Of a DNA stretch of 64,000 nt, positions 11,650-24,521 are shown in pieces (the first letter of the stretch is position 1; every line of letters starts with the position of its first letter). Both the position numbers and the translations under genes were made by a program. Location of the stretch: NCBI GenBank assembly GCA_963931925.1, contig OZ007583.1, positions 10,397,372-10,461,371 on the forward strand. Direction: 5' to 3'. The DNA is from Onchidella celtica. Taxonomy: Eukaryota; Mollusca; Gastropoda; Systellommatophora; Onchidiidae. The notes under the pieces were generated by a model. It saw only the letters and a list, made by a program, of their open reading frames with translations, was not told where the DNA came from and did no database searches.

Positions 11650-14600
11650 AGGATCAAAAGGCCCAGAGTGAATTATAGATATTTTCTATGTTATATTGAA
11701 TTCAGTATGAATTATTTCCCAAAAGATGAATAGGTATCATTAGATTATTTCATTTGGATTATTGTGGGTTTCCTTGTTTTGGTATGGGGAGTGGGGATTA
11801 GTAAGCAGTTTGTGTGCTAGATTATTACAAAGCTTATCGGTTTAGCCAATAATATTCTTCTACCATCAAAATCACAACCAGCTATCTGATTTGGAACTTT
11901 TGATGGCATGTGGTTCTTATCATCCAAAACTCCTTCGTTTGAAATTGTAATTAGGCTTACTAAGTTACCTGAAATTACCGCATGCACTTGCTTCAGATCC
12001 TGTGACATTATTTCCTCAAGTCTCATGCTATTTTGCCATTTGCTCAAGGTGATCAGTGTGCATTTTGAAGTTTGTTTAATATAGCCTCATCCTTTTAATT
12101 GAAAAAGAAAACGGCATATCTTGCTGTAATTCTGAAGTAAATAAGTTCCTTATCATTAGCTGCTAGGCTAAATTAAGAACGATTAAAAAGTTCTAAATTT
12201 TTGTTTTCCAGAGATAAACTTTTGATCACTCAAAGTTAATAGATGAAAATTTAGCACAATATACACTTGGTCAGATCTGTGCTTTTGATCACAACAATTT
12301 TAAGATTATGAAGGAATCATCTTGTTTGAAAAAAAAAAATGGTTCAATTCAGTGGGTTTATAGATAGCAAAATCAGTCATGAACTAAAGATGACATTATT
12401 CCAGTCGTTTTTGGCATGAGTTATAATTGCTATACTTTAATGACTGACAGCATTGTCACATTACGATTTTTTTTATTCTTTCATTACTAATACCACTGTT
12501 ACCATTGACAGTAATAATCAGTCATATTCATTATCATCATTCCCATTGAAAACATAACAATACACTGCGGTTGTTTTAAGTTTATAAATTGCTTTTTTTG
12601 ATGAACTGATTTTTGGGAATTATTGTTTCTACCAGTTTCCTTCTTTCTTGCTTTTTTTTTTATTGCTATCATTATTATTCATCAGGTAACCTAGGCGATT
12701 CATGTATTAATTTTATTTTCCATTATATTTGTCAGTTTCTCATTGATTTATTGTAATGTTTTTATCATTGTATTATCTTCATTTTTTTTTTCCTTTATTA
12801 TAATAACATATTTTAAAATAAAATTCTTTTGTTTGTTTGATCAACTGCTTGTATTCATCCCAGTTTTTATGTCATAAAGACAACAGTAAAACAATACCGG
12901 TGAAAATTGTCTTGCAGTCCAAGTAAGTTTTCCTTCTTCATTTATGCAATTATTTTTTTTCAAAGTTTTTTGTTGTTGTTGTTCTTTGTATTTAGTTTAC
13001 ATTATATACTTTTGTAATGATGAATTTATTCCTTTTTATTTTAAATTACTTTTTTTGCAGCTCATGTTTTCACTACAAATTTTAATGTATAGTTTATTAT
13101 TATTCATTTTGTCTTAATAAGGGAAGGGGAATACGTTTTGTTCCAGGAAAACGTAGTACGGCTTTGTTATTTTTTTATTATTTTTTTTTCCATCTTGAAA
13201 TATATTAATATACACAAATTGCAGTGGTTAAAAGTCATTTCAATTGATTGAAAGGAATATAAAACTTGACCTGGTTACTTTGGAAACAAACATTTTATAA
13301 GATATTTCTTTTGCCTGAGACTTTTTCTTCACAGTGTTTATGTACTGATCAGCTAGAGATTAAAGAAAATGTTATATATAATTTTGTTTCTGTTTGAGTT
13401 CTGTTTTTATTGCCTGTTTTTGTTGTTGATCTGCATGAGCGAGTGCCTGCTGTTGTACCATGTTGTCCTTTCTTATGCTGTCTGAACTTTGTTGTTAGGT
13501 GTAATTGTTTTGATTAGGGCTGTGATTGTTGTGGTTACTATTGTTGTTATTATGACTGATTGGGATTCAAGTTATCTTGAAGAAGTTTATCAGAAATCTT
13601 TTTTGCACTTTGGTATTTTTCCTTTTCATGATTTATTCTTGCACATCGTGTTTAGTGTTACATGTTTTTGTTGACATTGCAGGTCTTATCCTGGGGCTCT
13701 CTCCTTTTCTTCATCAGGATTTATACATTGCCTCTTGTTGTCCTCAGCTGGTTTCTTGTTTGGTGTTTGGGAATGAATGATTTGTTCCTGTTTCAGCTGT
13801 TGTTAATTCAGTATTTTTTCAACCCCTTTCAAAATTCAGATTGTTACGTGGTATATTTATAGTGCAATTTTTGATGATGTTTCCTTTACTTGAAGACTAG
13901 ATACCACAGAGAAGGCATAATTTTTATTTTTTTTATTTTTTTATTTGTTTATTTATTTTGATATGCGTGATGACGCAGAGAGGGAGTTTTTGCAATCGGC
14001 ATGATTTCACTGGTATAGTAGATGGTGCGGATGCCCATGTTTAGAGCTGAGGCATAAGAAACGCAGTCTGCACTTTGCTTTTGTTGTTACCCTCATGCCC
14101 CTTGCCTCGTCAGGCTGACCCACTCCCTGTACTTCTCTAGTTTGCAGTGTGACTGTAATATACAGACATTGGTTTTACCAACTGATTCCCAGCTGAGGTT
14201 TGAGGAGGTAATGGGCTGGGAAGGGTCATGTATGCCAAGAGAAGCATCATTTTTATGCTCATAATTTTCTAGCCTTTGTGATAAGCTATAGGCTTTCAGC
14301 TTACATTAGGCAAAGACAATTTCAGCCCAGAGCATCTATGTATTCAATCCTTCACTTGCTTGTAATATATTAACCGTGCTTCAGTTTTAGATTTGCAGTG
14401 GTCAGAAAGCCCATGGATGATTTCCTTGTGGCTCCTATCCTTTGTTGTCATTTAATGTCTCTCAAAAATGCAGTTACGGCCAGAAAGCAAATTTTGGGTC
14501 CCAATAATCAGTGACATTCAAAATTGATGCCATGGGGTAAGAAGATTGTCATATTTTGACGTTGGACGGTCAACACGGTTACACTTTGGTGTTGTGTTAT

Positions 14601-15479
14601 GACCAGTTAATTGGAACACCGTATCAGCTAGGGACAGATGTGTTTTAGGGAAACACACAGAATGTTGCTTTGTGGATTTTCTAAACAAATTTGTCCCTCA
14701 GCCCCACAGGATGAGTAAGTTAATTTATTTTAATGATATAAATCAGCTCATTTGATTTCTGTTAACAAACTACATATTTCTGTGTTTGCAGGTGCTGAAA
14801 AAGTGTTACATCTTCGACTAGAGAGATTTGCTCAGCTGCCTCCCCTGGTTGTGGAAATGCTGGAAAGGGTGGAAAATGTTTGCCTTCCTTGACACAGGAA
14901 AATGTATAGGAAAAAACTTTTGTGTACATGTTGACCAAAGACAATAAGCTCTATCATTTATGTTGATAGAGTTGTAGGTACCGGTAGTCATAGTTCAAAA
15001 GCTTACCACCCAGAGAATGTGAAAACAACGGTCAGAGGATTCGCATGAAACTTGATGATTCACAACTCGTTGTTTTCAGCCACAGTGGTGAGGAAAGGAG
15101 TTCCCGCCCCGGGCCCTGAAATCGAAAATTCGGGTCAAAATATCGTATTTGCGATTATTTGCTTTTCGGCAAGCTCAACCATTTCTGCCTATGATTTTAT
15201 CACTCATGTGGTCCAAACTGCAATATTTTTGATGTAAGCTAAGCTTTTTCTACATGGGGGGTGCCTAAAACATCACCCAAACTTGTCCCAAACAGTCAAG
15301 TTGACCTGAAGTTTTGAGGCCTTTACAGTAACCTAGAAGGTATTTCTTGGGTATCGAGACCTTCCTCAACATGTCGCCCACCGCCAGTACGCATGACAGC
15401 TCTCTTGCGTTTCGTTTTCTCCTTGCTACTGTCTGGAAATAGAACAACACACTCCTAATGTCCTATGATAACGGTGGCT
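11650..15479. other. AT-rich non-coding DNA
   Basis: Very AT-rich, with many homopolymer T runs (for example 13920-13960). No frame with coding character was found on either strand. A possible short exon at 14792-14889 was considered and not called. Confidence 0.5.
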
Positions 15480-15667
15480 TCCCAACCCACTTATCTGACC
15501 TTTGGGGTCGCGCTGTGACCGCGACCTCGTGCTCATGTTTTTTTAGCTCTGTGATTGGTCGGCGGAAGTTATCCAGCTGTAGGAAGCGTTTTCATTGGTT
15601 GCTGTCTTAGGGCAGGGGAAACTACGTTTCACTCAATTGTAAACAGCTGATAGACAATAACAAATTG
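15480..15667 (+). promoter_or_regulatory. promoter-like patch with paired CCAAT boxes, an ETS-like site and a splice donor
   Basis: A locally GC- and CpG-richer stretch contains two inverted CCAAT boxes (ATTGG at 15554-15558 and 15594-15598) and an ETS-type CGGAAGT (15563-15569). About 70-110 nt further on is a strong 5' splice site, TTG/GTGAGT at 15667/15668. This arrangement fits a housekeeping-type promoter with a short untranslated first exon on the + strand. It could serve the gene starting at 37865 through a ~22-kb first intron, or an unrelated non-coding transcript. Entirely motif-based. Confidence 0.25.
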
Positions 15668-16220
15668 GTGAGTGCGATTTGCCGAACAATTACGCCTCTT
15701 CGAGAGTTCTTTTGATATGTTATACGAACGTGTGGCTAATTATTCCAAGATGCCAGTCAAGCCCATCAACCAGGACTGTTTTGAGGAGGTAACAGCACAT
15801 TATATCTTTAGAAACTGGCCAAAAATCATTGCAGAACTTTAGATGCGATTTTCTCGAAATGTACTTTTTGAGAACATTTTTCCCTAAGGCTTTTTTATTT
15901 ATGGACAGATTTACTTGAAATTTGGCATGAATCTTTTTCAATGTATGTAAAGTAACACTAAGTATCATTTTTTCTTTATCTTATATACTTTTTGAGAAAA
16001 TGATATGAGAGTGATAGAAAAATGTGAAAAAAATCAATTTTGCTGAATGCAACATTCAAAAATTTGTGAAAAAAAAACTATTGCATATTCTGAAAAACTG
16101 ATACTTACGGGTATGCACACTAGGCCATAGTACATGTGTATAAAATTTGAAACGATTTCATTGAAAAACACAGAAGCCTTAGGCTTTTGAAAATACGCAT
16201 TTTTCGGGGTGCAAAATTCA

Positions 16221-16244
16221 ATATGGCGGCGTTTCCATGGCAAC
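16221..16244. promoter_or_regulatory. RFX X-box-like palindrome next to a YY1-like site
   Basis: AATATGGCGGCG at 16221-16232 matches the YY1 core AAnATGGCGGC. It runs directly into GTTTCCATGGCAAC at 16231-16244, which fits the symmetrical RFX palindrome GTTnCCATGGnAAC. RFX factors control ciliary genes, and a ciliary gene lies ~21 kb downstream. The surrounding AT-rich sequence could itself be an unclassified repeat, so function is uncertain. Confidence 0.3.
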
Positions 16245-16349
16245 CAAATGAAAAAAATAATTTCCTTCCTCTAATTTGGTCATTCTGAATCTAAATATCA
16301 AGCTTAAAAATGCCTTAATTGAATAGTTTAGAAAATCACTCTCAGGACA

Positions 16350-16369
16350 CCCCCCCCCCCCCCCCCCCC
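16350..16369. repeat. 20-nt poly-C/poly-G tract
   Basis: An uninterrupted run of 20 C residues ends at 16369. Length is probably polymorphic and prone to assembly error. Confidence 0.9.
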
Positions 16370-16370
16370 T

Positions 16371-19300
16371 TAAAACTCATTGTCCTATGCTACAACCTGA
16401 AGGCTTTTTTTCCTCTGGAGTGGACATCATGAATCAAATCAGGCATCACAGAGACCATCTAGCCTCACAAAGATCATGGGCACCCATATACATATCAGCT
16501 TGATATAAAGTGGTCTTGATATTAAATAGAATGGGGCATAGAAAAATTGCATGGCTTTTGGTCTCCTAACCATTGGAGGTTGTAATTTAGTTGTAAGAAA
16601 TCTGCACCAAATGGAAGCTGGATGTTGTTGACTTGGCTTCTTGGCAAGCAAAAGCTGCTGTCTGTATTGCCAGTAAACCAGACTGGAGGTTGGAGCCTGC
16701 AGAAATGGGTGTTGAGTGGTGTGAAGACATCACAAGATAGAAGTCTTTAAACCTGACAGACTAAATTTACCAAACCAGTTGGAGATGGATAACTTAGATT
16801 TTTTAAAACTATTAAAGATTTAATGGCTGTAGATGTTCTAATCCAGTGAAAACTTCATGAATAGCTATGTAAACTAGTAAAATGTGAGGGGCTTGACATA
16901 CAGCTTGATCTCTCATTACTATTTTCCATATATTATAATCAAGAATGAGGAAACAACGCAGACTATATTTCCACTCTCAGCTATTGTGATTAAAAACAAA
17001 AACAGAACAAAAATCATGGGCTCGAAAGTCATCAAGAAGGGATAATTGATTCCTGCAGAAATCAACTGGACTATAATTCTTATTTATTATGAAGGAACAG
17101 CTACACCTGGACAATGCTGGCATCATGGACAATTGCTGAAGAAAATTTCTCATATTGTTATCAGTGTTGACTGCATTGCCTGGCTTTCATATCCAGGCTG
17201 CACATTTGTTTTGCCAAAAAAAGCAAAAACAAAACCAAGCTGAAATAGTGGAGAAGTATTGTCTTAACTCAAGAGTTTTAAAGATATTGCTACATTTCCT
17301 TCATCAACGATAAAAAATGAAAAAATTAAGCCAGAAGTGCCAGTGGAGAATTGGTCATTCTTACCCTCTTGCTTCCAATGGGAGAATAAAGGCATGCATA
17401 ATATATTTATAAAAGAAAATGCAATAAATTAAAGGGTATTGTTTGCCTAGGGACAATCTTTGGAGTGCTGTTCAGGCTTTCATATGCATTTAATGAGAAA
17501 ACCTTCACAATTTAGACAGTGACAGTGATGGTAGGTTGTCTACTTGTTGATGAATAGAAGTTATATTCACAATTTCTTATCAATCAGAAACCATGGATTT
17601 TAGTTCTAATCATGTCAACTGAATGGGGTCTCCCAAATACATTGTGTAATCTCAAGAACCACGTATCGAGTACTCTTCATTCAGTGCTTCAAGCAATTTG
17701 GAATTATGACACACTTTGAGATAACTTGTGCTGCATGCAATACCCACAGACTAGCCAGTAGTTTAGTTGATATTTAAATTTTTTTGGAAACCCTTTGAAT
17801 ACTTACATTTGATTATCTTAGATTATCTAAGAAATGTAGAACTGTTCTTTAACTTATGTATGAGTGATGTACATATGTGAATAACCATAGAGACCAACCT
17901 GACAATGCCCAAAATGTTGGGGAAGGTTATTTAGTTTTGTTATCCTCGCAGTTCCAGAGTTATTGTTATGCTCCTTGACCCGTGACCTCACACAACTGAC
18001 CTCGGCCAAGCATGTGATATTTACAGGCACCTCAGCTTCTGATATCATTAATTCAGTTGTAAGAATGAAAGGATATCACCTTTTTTTTTTCTGTTTAAAC
18101 TGAATTTTGTCCAGGCAATAATGAGCTATGTCATTTTTTACATCTCTTTGATTCCAGGAATTTAAGAGACATAGTACAAAATAATGATGACTGGTAGTTT
18201 TCAGAGAAAATGGATTTTGCAGGAATATATATACACTGTATATCTAGAGTTTTCTTTTGTTTTTTTATTAAAAATTCCTAAATTTTTTCCTTGTAATAAC
18301 CTCCAGAAAAATTGAAAGTCATGTTGACAAAAAGTTCTGATCATAAAGCGGCGCATCATTTCAGGTGATTGTATTATAATAATTTTCTGCACTAAAAGCC
18401 ACTGTTGCAAACCATTTCTTTCCTCTTTTTTTAAAAAAAAATTTTTTTAACTTGCATGTTCTATGAACAGTAAACTACAAAAGGCGTCATTTTAAATTTT
18501 GACCAAAAGGAATCAGCACAAAAAGTTGATTGGGTTAGGTGCCTAGATCGCTGCATAGTGTCATCCACAAAATTTTGTGAGTTATTTTTTGTTCTAGTGT
18601 CTTGATGCTGGCGAGGTAAAACTTCCATGATTCGCTACCTTTTGCTGTCTTGAAATTTCATTATATAATATATATATATATATATATGTAAGTGATGCAA
18701 ATGAACTCTTAAGAAAAAGTCAATTCTTTTTTACCAAGTGGTGAGCCTGCATTCACAGCAGTATCTTACAGTTTTTGAACTAACTCATAGGCCTTCCTAC
18801 CAGCCGCATCCCAACACCAACACCTTAACTACCTAAGGGATTAAATGATGAAGTCTGAGGAATGGCATAAATAAAAGGATGAATGAAAGTAATATTGCAG
18901 CAAACACTATATGAGCATTCACTGGAAGGGGGGGGGGGGAGGCGAGGGCATTGTGATAGTGAACCCACATGATGTGGCTGTCCAGACTTTTTGCCAGTGT
19001 TAATTTGGTTGGGCTAGGGAATTTTCAAAAGGTGACGATTGAAAGAGAGAAAGAAGAAAAGGAAAAACAAAAGACAGACTTAATAATTTGGTTTTCAGTG
19101 ATAATGGCTATAAGTTAACTTAAATGTTTGAAAACAAAAGAAAATAATCCAAAAAATATTGTCTGAGAATTTGTAGGCTATGCATGGGGCTGCCATACTT
19201 TCAAAGAATTCTATTCAGTCTGCACTGAAGATTTCAGGTGAATTTGCTGCAGATTGAGACCTCCATGACTATTACCAATTCAGAGCTGTCATTTTATTGT

Positions 19301-19500
19301 ATTAGCTATCTATATACTCAGTGGTCTGATCTGCTCATGGACATGAAGAGCAGTTGTTTATGTATGAGTTTTTCAGCACAGACGTGATTTGACTAGTTTT
19401 AGTACGCTAATACTGAATTATGACAGGGCTGTTCATTCCCAACAGTTTGTGGTCACGAAATTAAAGGATTTGTATTACAGGGAATAAGGGCAGTTTATAA
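16371..19500. other. AT-rich non-coding DNA
   Basis: No coding frame or RNA gene recognised. Contains a short (TA)n microsatellite near 18668-18686 and a G run near 18929-18938. Confidence 0.5.
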
Positions 19501-19501
19501 T

Positions 19502-19803
19502 GAGATACTAGCTTATGGTGAATGAAATGTAGGTTCTTGTGCAGGATGGGATACTTTTTGATGTGTGAAATGTACATGTAATTTAATGTGCAAGATGGGA
19601 TACTGGCATACGCTGGATGAAATTTAGTTTAATGTGCAGGATGGGATACCAGCAAGTGATGTATGAAATGTAATTTAATGTGCCAGATGGGACACTAGCT
19701 AATGATGAATGAAATGTAGTGAAGTGTGTGCTGTATGGGACACTGGTTCATAATGAATGAAATGTACATGTAGTTTGCTGTGCCTGATGGATACTTACTT
19801 GTG
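19502..19803. repeat. degenerate minisatellite, ~46-52 bp unit, about 6.5 copies
   Basis: Repeated blocks share GATGGGATAC, then a variable 15-20 nt, then GAATGAAATGT and TTTAATGTGC. Unit starts fall at about 19502, 19543, 19592, 19638, 19685, 19733 and 19785. Copies differ by substitutions and small indels, so the array is old. No open frame spans it. Confidence 0.75.
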
Positions 19804-22239
19804 AGCAATAACAGGAGAATGGTTTTGTAGGCCGTGTTCTAGGATAAATTATACCCTACCAATTGTGTTTTTACAGCTTGTTATATTTTCAGCTGCCATC
19901 ATTTCATGACCTTAGTTCTTGTTTAATCCAACTCCATGTTTTGCACAACTGAGAAATTTGACATTAAACGTTTGTGGCTTTAGCACTATTATGATAACTT
20001 ACAAGTAGATAGAATAAGTTGGAATCGAGAAACAGCTTGATAAGTGCCACAATGCATTTTAATCAAGGGTCAAAGTATGCATTTATTATACTTCTTTCTG
20101 CATACTAAAAGATCTGCAGTTTTTCAGAAAATGGAGACACTGAAGAACAAACAAGAACTAAGATCGCGATTAATTTGTTGATAACAATGTTATTGTTGTG
20201 TTATATTTATTTTCATTAATAATAGACTCAACCCAACTTTCCATATAATTGGAAATATGAAACGCAACAATTGAAGCTCATCAGGAATATGAATCTTTAA
20301 ATATTTGTTGTCATCAGCATTTGTGCAGTTAACTTTTTTTCTTCTTTTTATTGTTGAATAATTTGTTTTAAAGTGTTAGTAATATTATTGAAATATAAAA
20401 CGCAACAATGAAACTCATCAGGAAACTCTATCTTTGACTGGCAATTTATAAACGAAACGATATACTTCATACTATGTTCATGGAAATATCAGTGACAATA
20501 TCATTCTATTCATTGTCATCCATTGTGAGTATCACAGTTTCAACTTCCATCTCTTGTATTTCTTTCAGACAGTTTTATTTGTTTGCATGTGTGGAGGATA
20601 GGGGAAAGAAAGAGAGGGGACACTATGCACGAGTATGAAATACGTGTATAAGTTCTCTTTCCCCTTTTTTTTTAAAAACTGCATTAGTGATGTAAATTTA
20701 GACTTAATCTTTGTGACATTTTATGTTCATGTTATTTATAGTTGTGACCCAGACAAATATCACAGTATGATTTAGAATAGAATTTTGTTTGTGCATAAAT
20801 TAATCCGTGAGTCAGCCCCTCATGGTTGTTTCATGCATACATTTACCATGATACTGTAAATGGATAATAATTTTTTGGTTTTTGATTTGCAATTGTGAAT
20901 TGACTGGATTAATTCATATATACCTAGCAGCTGTGCATGCTTTGTCTCAACATTTCTTTGCTGGTTCCAATCATTTATGTGACATCAAATCAAAGACAGT
21001 CATTTTTAATACATTATTTTGTCTTTAGTCTCTATGTTGATTTTAATGTTTGTGACAGGGCCAAGTCATTTTAGACATGATTATTGCTCTTGACAAATTT
21101 ACGGAATCACAGCAGGGCCTGGAGCAAAGTTAAAATGTGGCACAAAAAAAAAAGTGTGTGCCCTGCATAGAATCAAACAAACAGTGAACTTACAACAAAT
21201 TCCAAAAGAATTACAGATGGAAGAAAAAAAAACAACAATTTTTTGGCCATGGTAGAAAAATAACAACAACAAGAGAATCTACAACAATTTTTGAAAAAGA
21301 TTTTCCAAAAGAGTAACTAATTATGAATCAGCTACTCAATCATGGTACTGTACATAGCTCTACTTCTAGTGGGTATTACTATTATGTGTCATTTGGAAAT
21401 GAACCTTAAATGTTTTCAGATCCCTGCCCTTGCCAAGCCAAATTTTGTAAAGTAGGGTAATTAAAATATTATTTCCATTATTTCCGATACATTCAGCATT
21501 TTACATGTACCGGTCCTACATGTATTTATCAAATGCTGATTCATTTATTTGTTAGAATTCTAAAAAAAAAACGCATAATTCTTATTTAAGTAAGCCCACT
21601 ATTTCCTGTTGAAAGTTCCTGAAGTTATTTCTCATACTTTACCCATCTCCCATTTGTGTGTGCCTGTTGCCTGTCATTTGATTTTGTGGGTGAAATTTTG
21701 ATTTTAAAAATTTTTCTCTGGATGGATTCTCTTCATTTCTCAAATATTTCTGCAAATCGACACAGAGATTTGTCTGATTTTTAAAAACTTCTTTCAGTAT
21801 TTTTTTTTATACTTAATTTTTTACTTTGAATTTCATTTGAAAATGTCATTGAGTTTATAGTTTCATGCATGATGTCAGAATATAGCAAACTCTCCAGGAC
21901 TGAAATAATGAATCCCCCCCTACACACACACACACATACACCTATTTCCTGGAACAGCAGTTTCTGAATTATGGGAAGACAGAATGATAAATGAAATAAT
22001 TTTTCAGAGTTACAATGTTTATTGAGGAAAAGAGGAATTAATACAATGATGTAGTTTTTCACTTGCACATCAGAAATAGTGAATAATATTATGACGATTT
22101 TCTTGAAAAGAAATACATTTGATGAAATACGTCCAGAAGTACACTGATGGAAACATTTTCATGAAAAAAATATATTTGGGACTAACCGTATCTGATTGTT
22201 TTACTTCTTTGCTTCTCAAATAACAAGTGACCACCATGT
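19804..22239. other. AT-rich non-coding DNA with a two-copy direct repeat
   Basis: No coding frame recognised. Two related ~50-nt blocks (about 20250-20300 and 20388-20435) share AACGCAACAAT and CTCATCAGGAA and are separated by about 90 nt. A short CA microsatellite lies near 21924-21940. Confidence 0.5.
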
Positions 22240-23103
22240 CTGGCATCTGCGTTTTTTGCCAAATTGGGGCCTAAAATTTGCCAAATTTTGTAAAAAAAAA
22301 AAACCAAAAATTTGTCGAGAAATTTGCCAAAAGGGCTCACATTTGTCAAAAACATTTGCCGGGCAGAATTAAGCATCCCAGCAAATATGAACATGCTATA
22401 TGGAAAAATAAATAAAAAAGACAATTTATAGTTAAAGGAGGCAGTCTTTATTATTTCCAGCACTGTAACTGTAACACAAATACTCTCAAACTTTCAGGCA
22501 ATAACATGCTCCCTCTCATTCACAACACTACCACTATTATCAAACTTTCACACCTACATAGTTACTATCTCAAACACATTCTCTCTCACAGTCAAAAAAA
22601 GAGGCATCAGTGAACTTATTGTAGTAAAGAAGAACTAGTCCTTTGATGTTGTCTTCCGTGAATCTACGCCTTCTGGAAGACAAAATAAGCTTGTACGAAG
22701 AAAAACTTCGTTCAGCATCAGCTGACGAGCACGTGGAGAAGGCATACCGGGACGCCAATGCAGCGAGAGCAAGAACATGACCTGCCGCAGACTTCCAGGA
22801 AACAGTCAGATCAATGTTCCCATTAATGGACTCTCTCATTTGATGATCTAGGTACTGGTAGGCTTCGTGTTGACAAACAGGAAGACAGGAAGTAATCAAG
22901 TTCTAAAGAAATTACTAAGTGAGTAGCTTCCCTTGGAGTTTAGGCCTAGGGAAAGCTGCAATATTTCTCAATTTCGCACTTTTTTTTTTTTTTTTCGCTA
23001 TTTTTTTGCCGAAATTTGTCAAGATTTGCCAATTTTGGGGAATTTGTCATTGGCCCTAATATTTGCGGCCGCAATTTGCGGCCGCTATAAATGCAGATGC
23101 CAG
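22240..23103 (-). mobile_element. hAT-like DNA transposon remnant
   Basis: Terminal inverted repeats CTGGCATCTGC (22240-22250) and GCAGATGCCAG (23093-23103) are flanked by the direct repeat CCATGT (22234-22239 and 23104-23109). Both subterminal regions are full of TTTGCCAAATTT-like repeats, as expected for transposase-binding arrays. An internal minus-strand frame encodes a hAT C-terminal dimerisation domain. The 864-bp length means most of the transposase is deleted. hAT target duplications are usually 8 bp; only 6 are seen here, so either flanks have mutated or the exact end is off by a base or two. Confidence 0.65.
22570..22899 (-). pseudogene. hAT transposase C-terminal dimerisation-domain fragment
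   Basis: An open frame of 109 codons contains the hallmark block SSADAERSFSSYKLILSSRR followed by RFTEDNIKGLVLLYYN. This matches the hAT dimerisation region near the C-terminus of the transposase. The catalytic DDE core and BED zinc finger that normally precede it are absent. It sits inside the inverted repeats of the 864-bp element, so it is a deletion derivative. A TTTCTTTAG acceptor-like sequence just upstream of the frame on the minus strand leaves open that the fragment began as an exon. Confidence 0.7.
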
Positions 23104-23403
23104 CCATGTATGCAAACTTTATTTATTTATTTGTTTTGGACATGTGGTTATGGAGATTACTAGAATTAATGAAATTTTGGAGTTTGGAAACAAAATCATT
23201 TGGACATGAACCATAGTAACATGGATGAAAAAGTGTTGATATCTGACAACACCCTTGTAATAGAGTTATGGAGTTTGCCTAATTTTACAGGAGGTGAAAA
23301 GATACACTTTTAAGTAAATTTAGTAATGCCAACCAATCCTAGTGAAATTTTTTGTCATATAATCTCTGTTGCCTTATTAGTTCAGGCCATTAGCTATTTA
23401 CAG

Positions 23404-23767
23404 AGTTGGTCTACATGGATCAGTCATCACTAGATCAGGAAGCCAGTGGCCTGTATGAAGCATGCTGTGAGTTCAAGTTCCCTGCAGTCCCACACAGCTT
23501 CCACTGAAGCAGTCTTCCTCCAGCTCAACAGTTTTCTCTTTCTTGCTCATATAAGGGGCAGTACTGGAGGGCGTGCTTTGCATTTTCTGGTGCCATTCCA
23601 CACAGGCATGTTTCTTGATGTAATCCGTTGTGGCCAGTTCTCAATCTGAAGATCACTGTCTGTTTTCTCTTGTCCAGAGTGTGTGTGGCATCATTATGTG
23701 ACTGCACAGGATGGAAACTTTTCCTAGGTTTTTGTGTGACCTTTGTTTTCTTAGAAATCGAACTCAT
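23404..23767 (-). pseudogene. LINE ORF2 C-terminus (RNase H/zinc-knuckle tail), frameshifted
   Basis: On the minus strand a frame reads KQTVIFRLRTGHNGLHQ, then CLCGMAPENAKHALQYCP, a Cys/His pattern (C-x-C-x8-H-x4-C). This pattern follows the RNase H region in I/Jockey-group LINEs. A stop interrupts the frame after EQERENC. The typical end (VEAVWDCREL, then FIQATGFLI and a stop) continues in another frame down to about 23430, so there is at least one frameshift. The 5' part is missing. The Copia element inserted about 90 bp to its right. Confidence 0.65.
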
Positions 23768-23855
23768 TATCTTTTGTAGCTAAGCTTTGCAGTTACATGG
23801 TTGCAGACGGATAACAGTGAAATACTCTTCTAAAAGTGTAACGCATGGTACAGCT

Positions 23856-24102
23856 TGTTGGTGTTGGTTGATCTGAATCTGACATTGTACAGATGATGGT
23901 GGATACACAAGGATGGATGAATTGAGATAATAACAAATGTATATATTTCTCTCAACAATGCCACATCATGTTTATTCAGGAAGGAAATAGAAACAATGAA
24001 AAAAAACGTAACAGAGTTAACTTTCCCTTAATTAATTACATAAGCTGCCGGATTGGCAAATATTTAAAATAGTTGTAAATTATGATGAGTTTATACTCAA
24101 CA
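23856..24102 (-). repeat. Copia 3' LTR
   Basis: 247 bp with TGTTG...CAACA ends. It differs from the 5' LTR at four positions (one each near the TATATAT, CTCTC, CATCATG and AATATTT stretches). An AATAAA lies on the minus strand within it. Confidence 0.95.
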
Positions 24103-24111
24103 CTCCCCCTT
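24103..24111 (-). other. polypurine tract of the Copia element
   Basis: On the minus strand AAGGGGGAG immediately precedes the 3' LTR. This is the expected place and composition for the plus-strand primer. Confidence 0.85.
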
Positions 24112-24521
24112 AAACTCAGCATGTGTAACCCAATTGTTTGAAAAATCATTTGAATAGAAAGGAGTTCACTTACATTTACACCTCTGTGAAACTATTAAAG
24201 GGACATAATCAAGGTAATTCAACATGATTCCCAAATTTACATGATTACTTCCCCTTAACTTTAAGAAAGGTATACATGTACATAATAATATTACTATGGA
24301 ACAAACTAACCCAAGGGATGTAATATAGTTAATCTAGAATGGTTCCCAAATCTTATATTATTTCCTCTAAATCTTAAATCATTAAAAATAAAATTCTTGA
24401 TTGAACTTCAATTCAACATTGAAAACAAAAAGTTTCAAGTACCACAGTAACAGTAACTACAACATGTTTCACATGATTCACTACAGTGTAATACGATTTT
24501 CTGTTTGACAAAAGTTGCACA

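Noticed and set aside
14792-14889. Possible short exon (AG acceptor, then about 33 open codons including RLERFAQLPPLVVEMLERVEN)
   Set aside because: Residues look protein-like, but there is no convincing donor before the TGA and no neighbouring exon; left uncalled.
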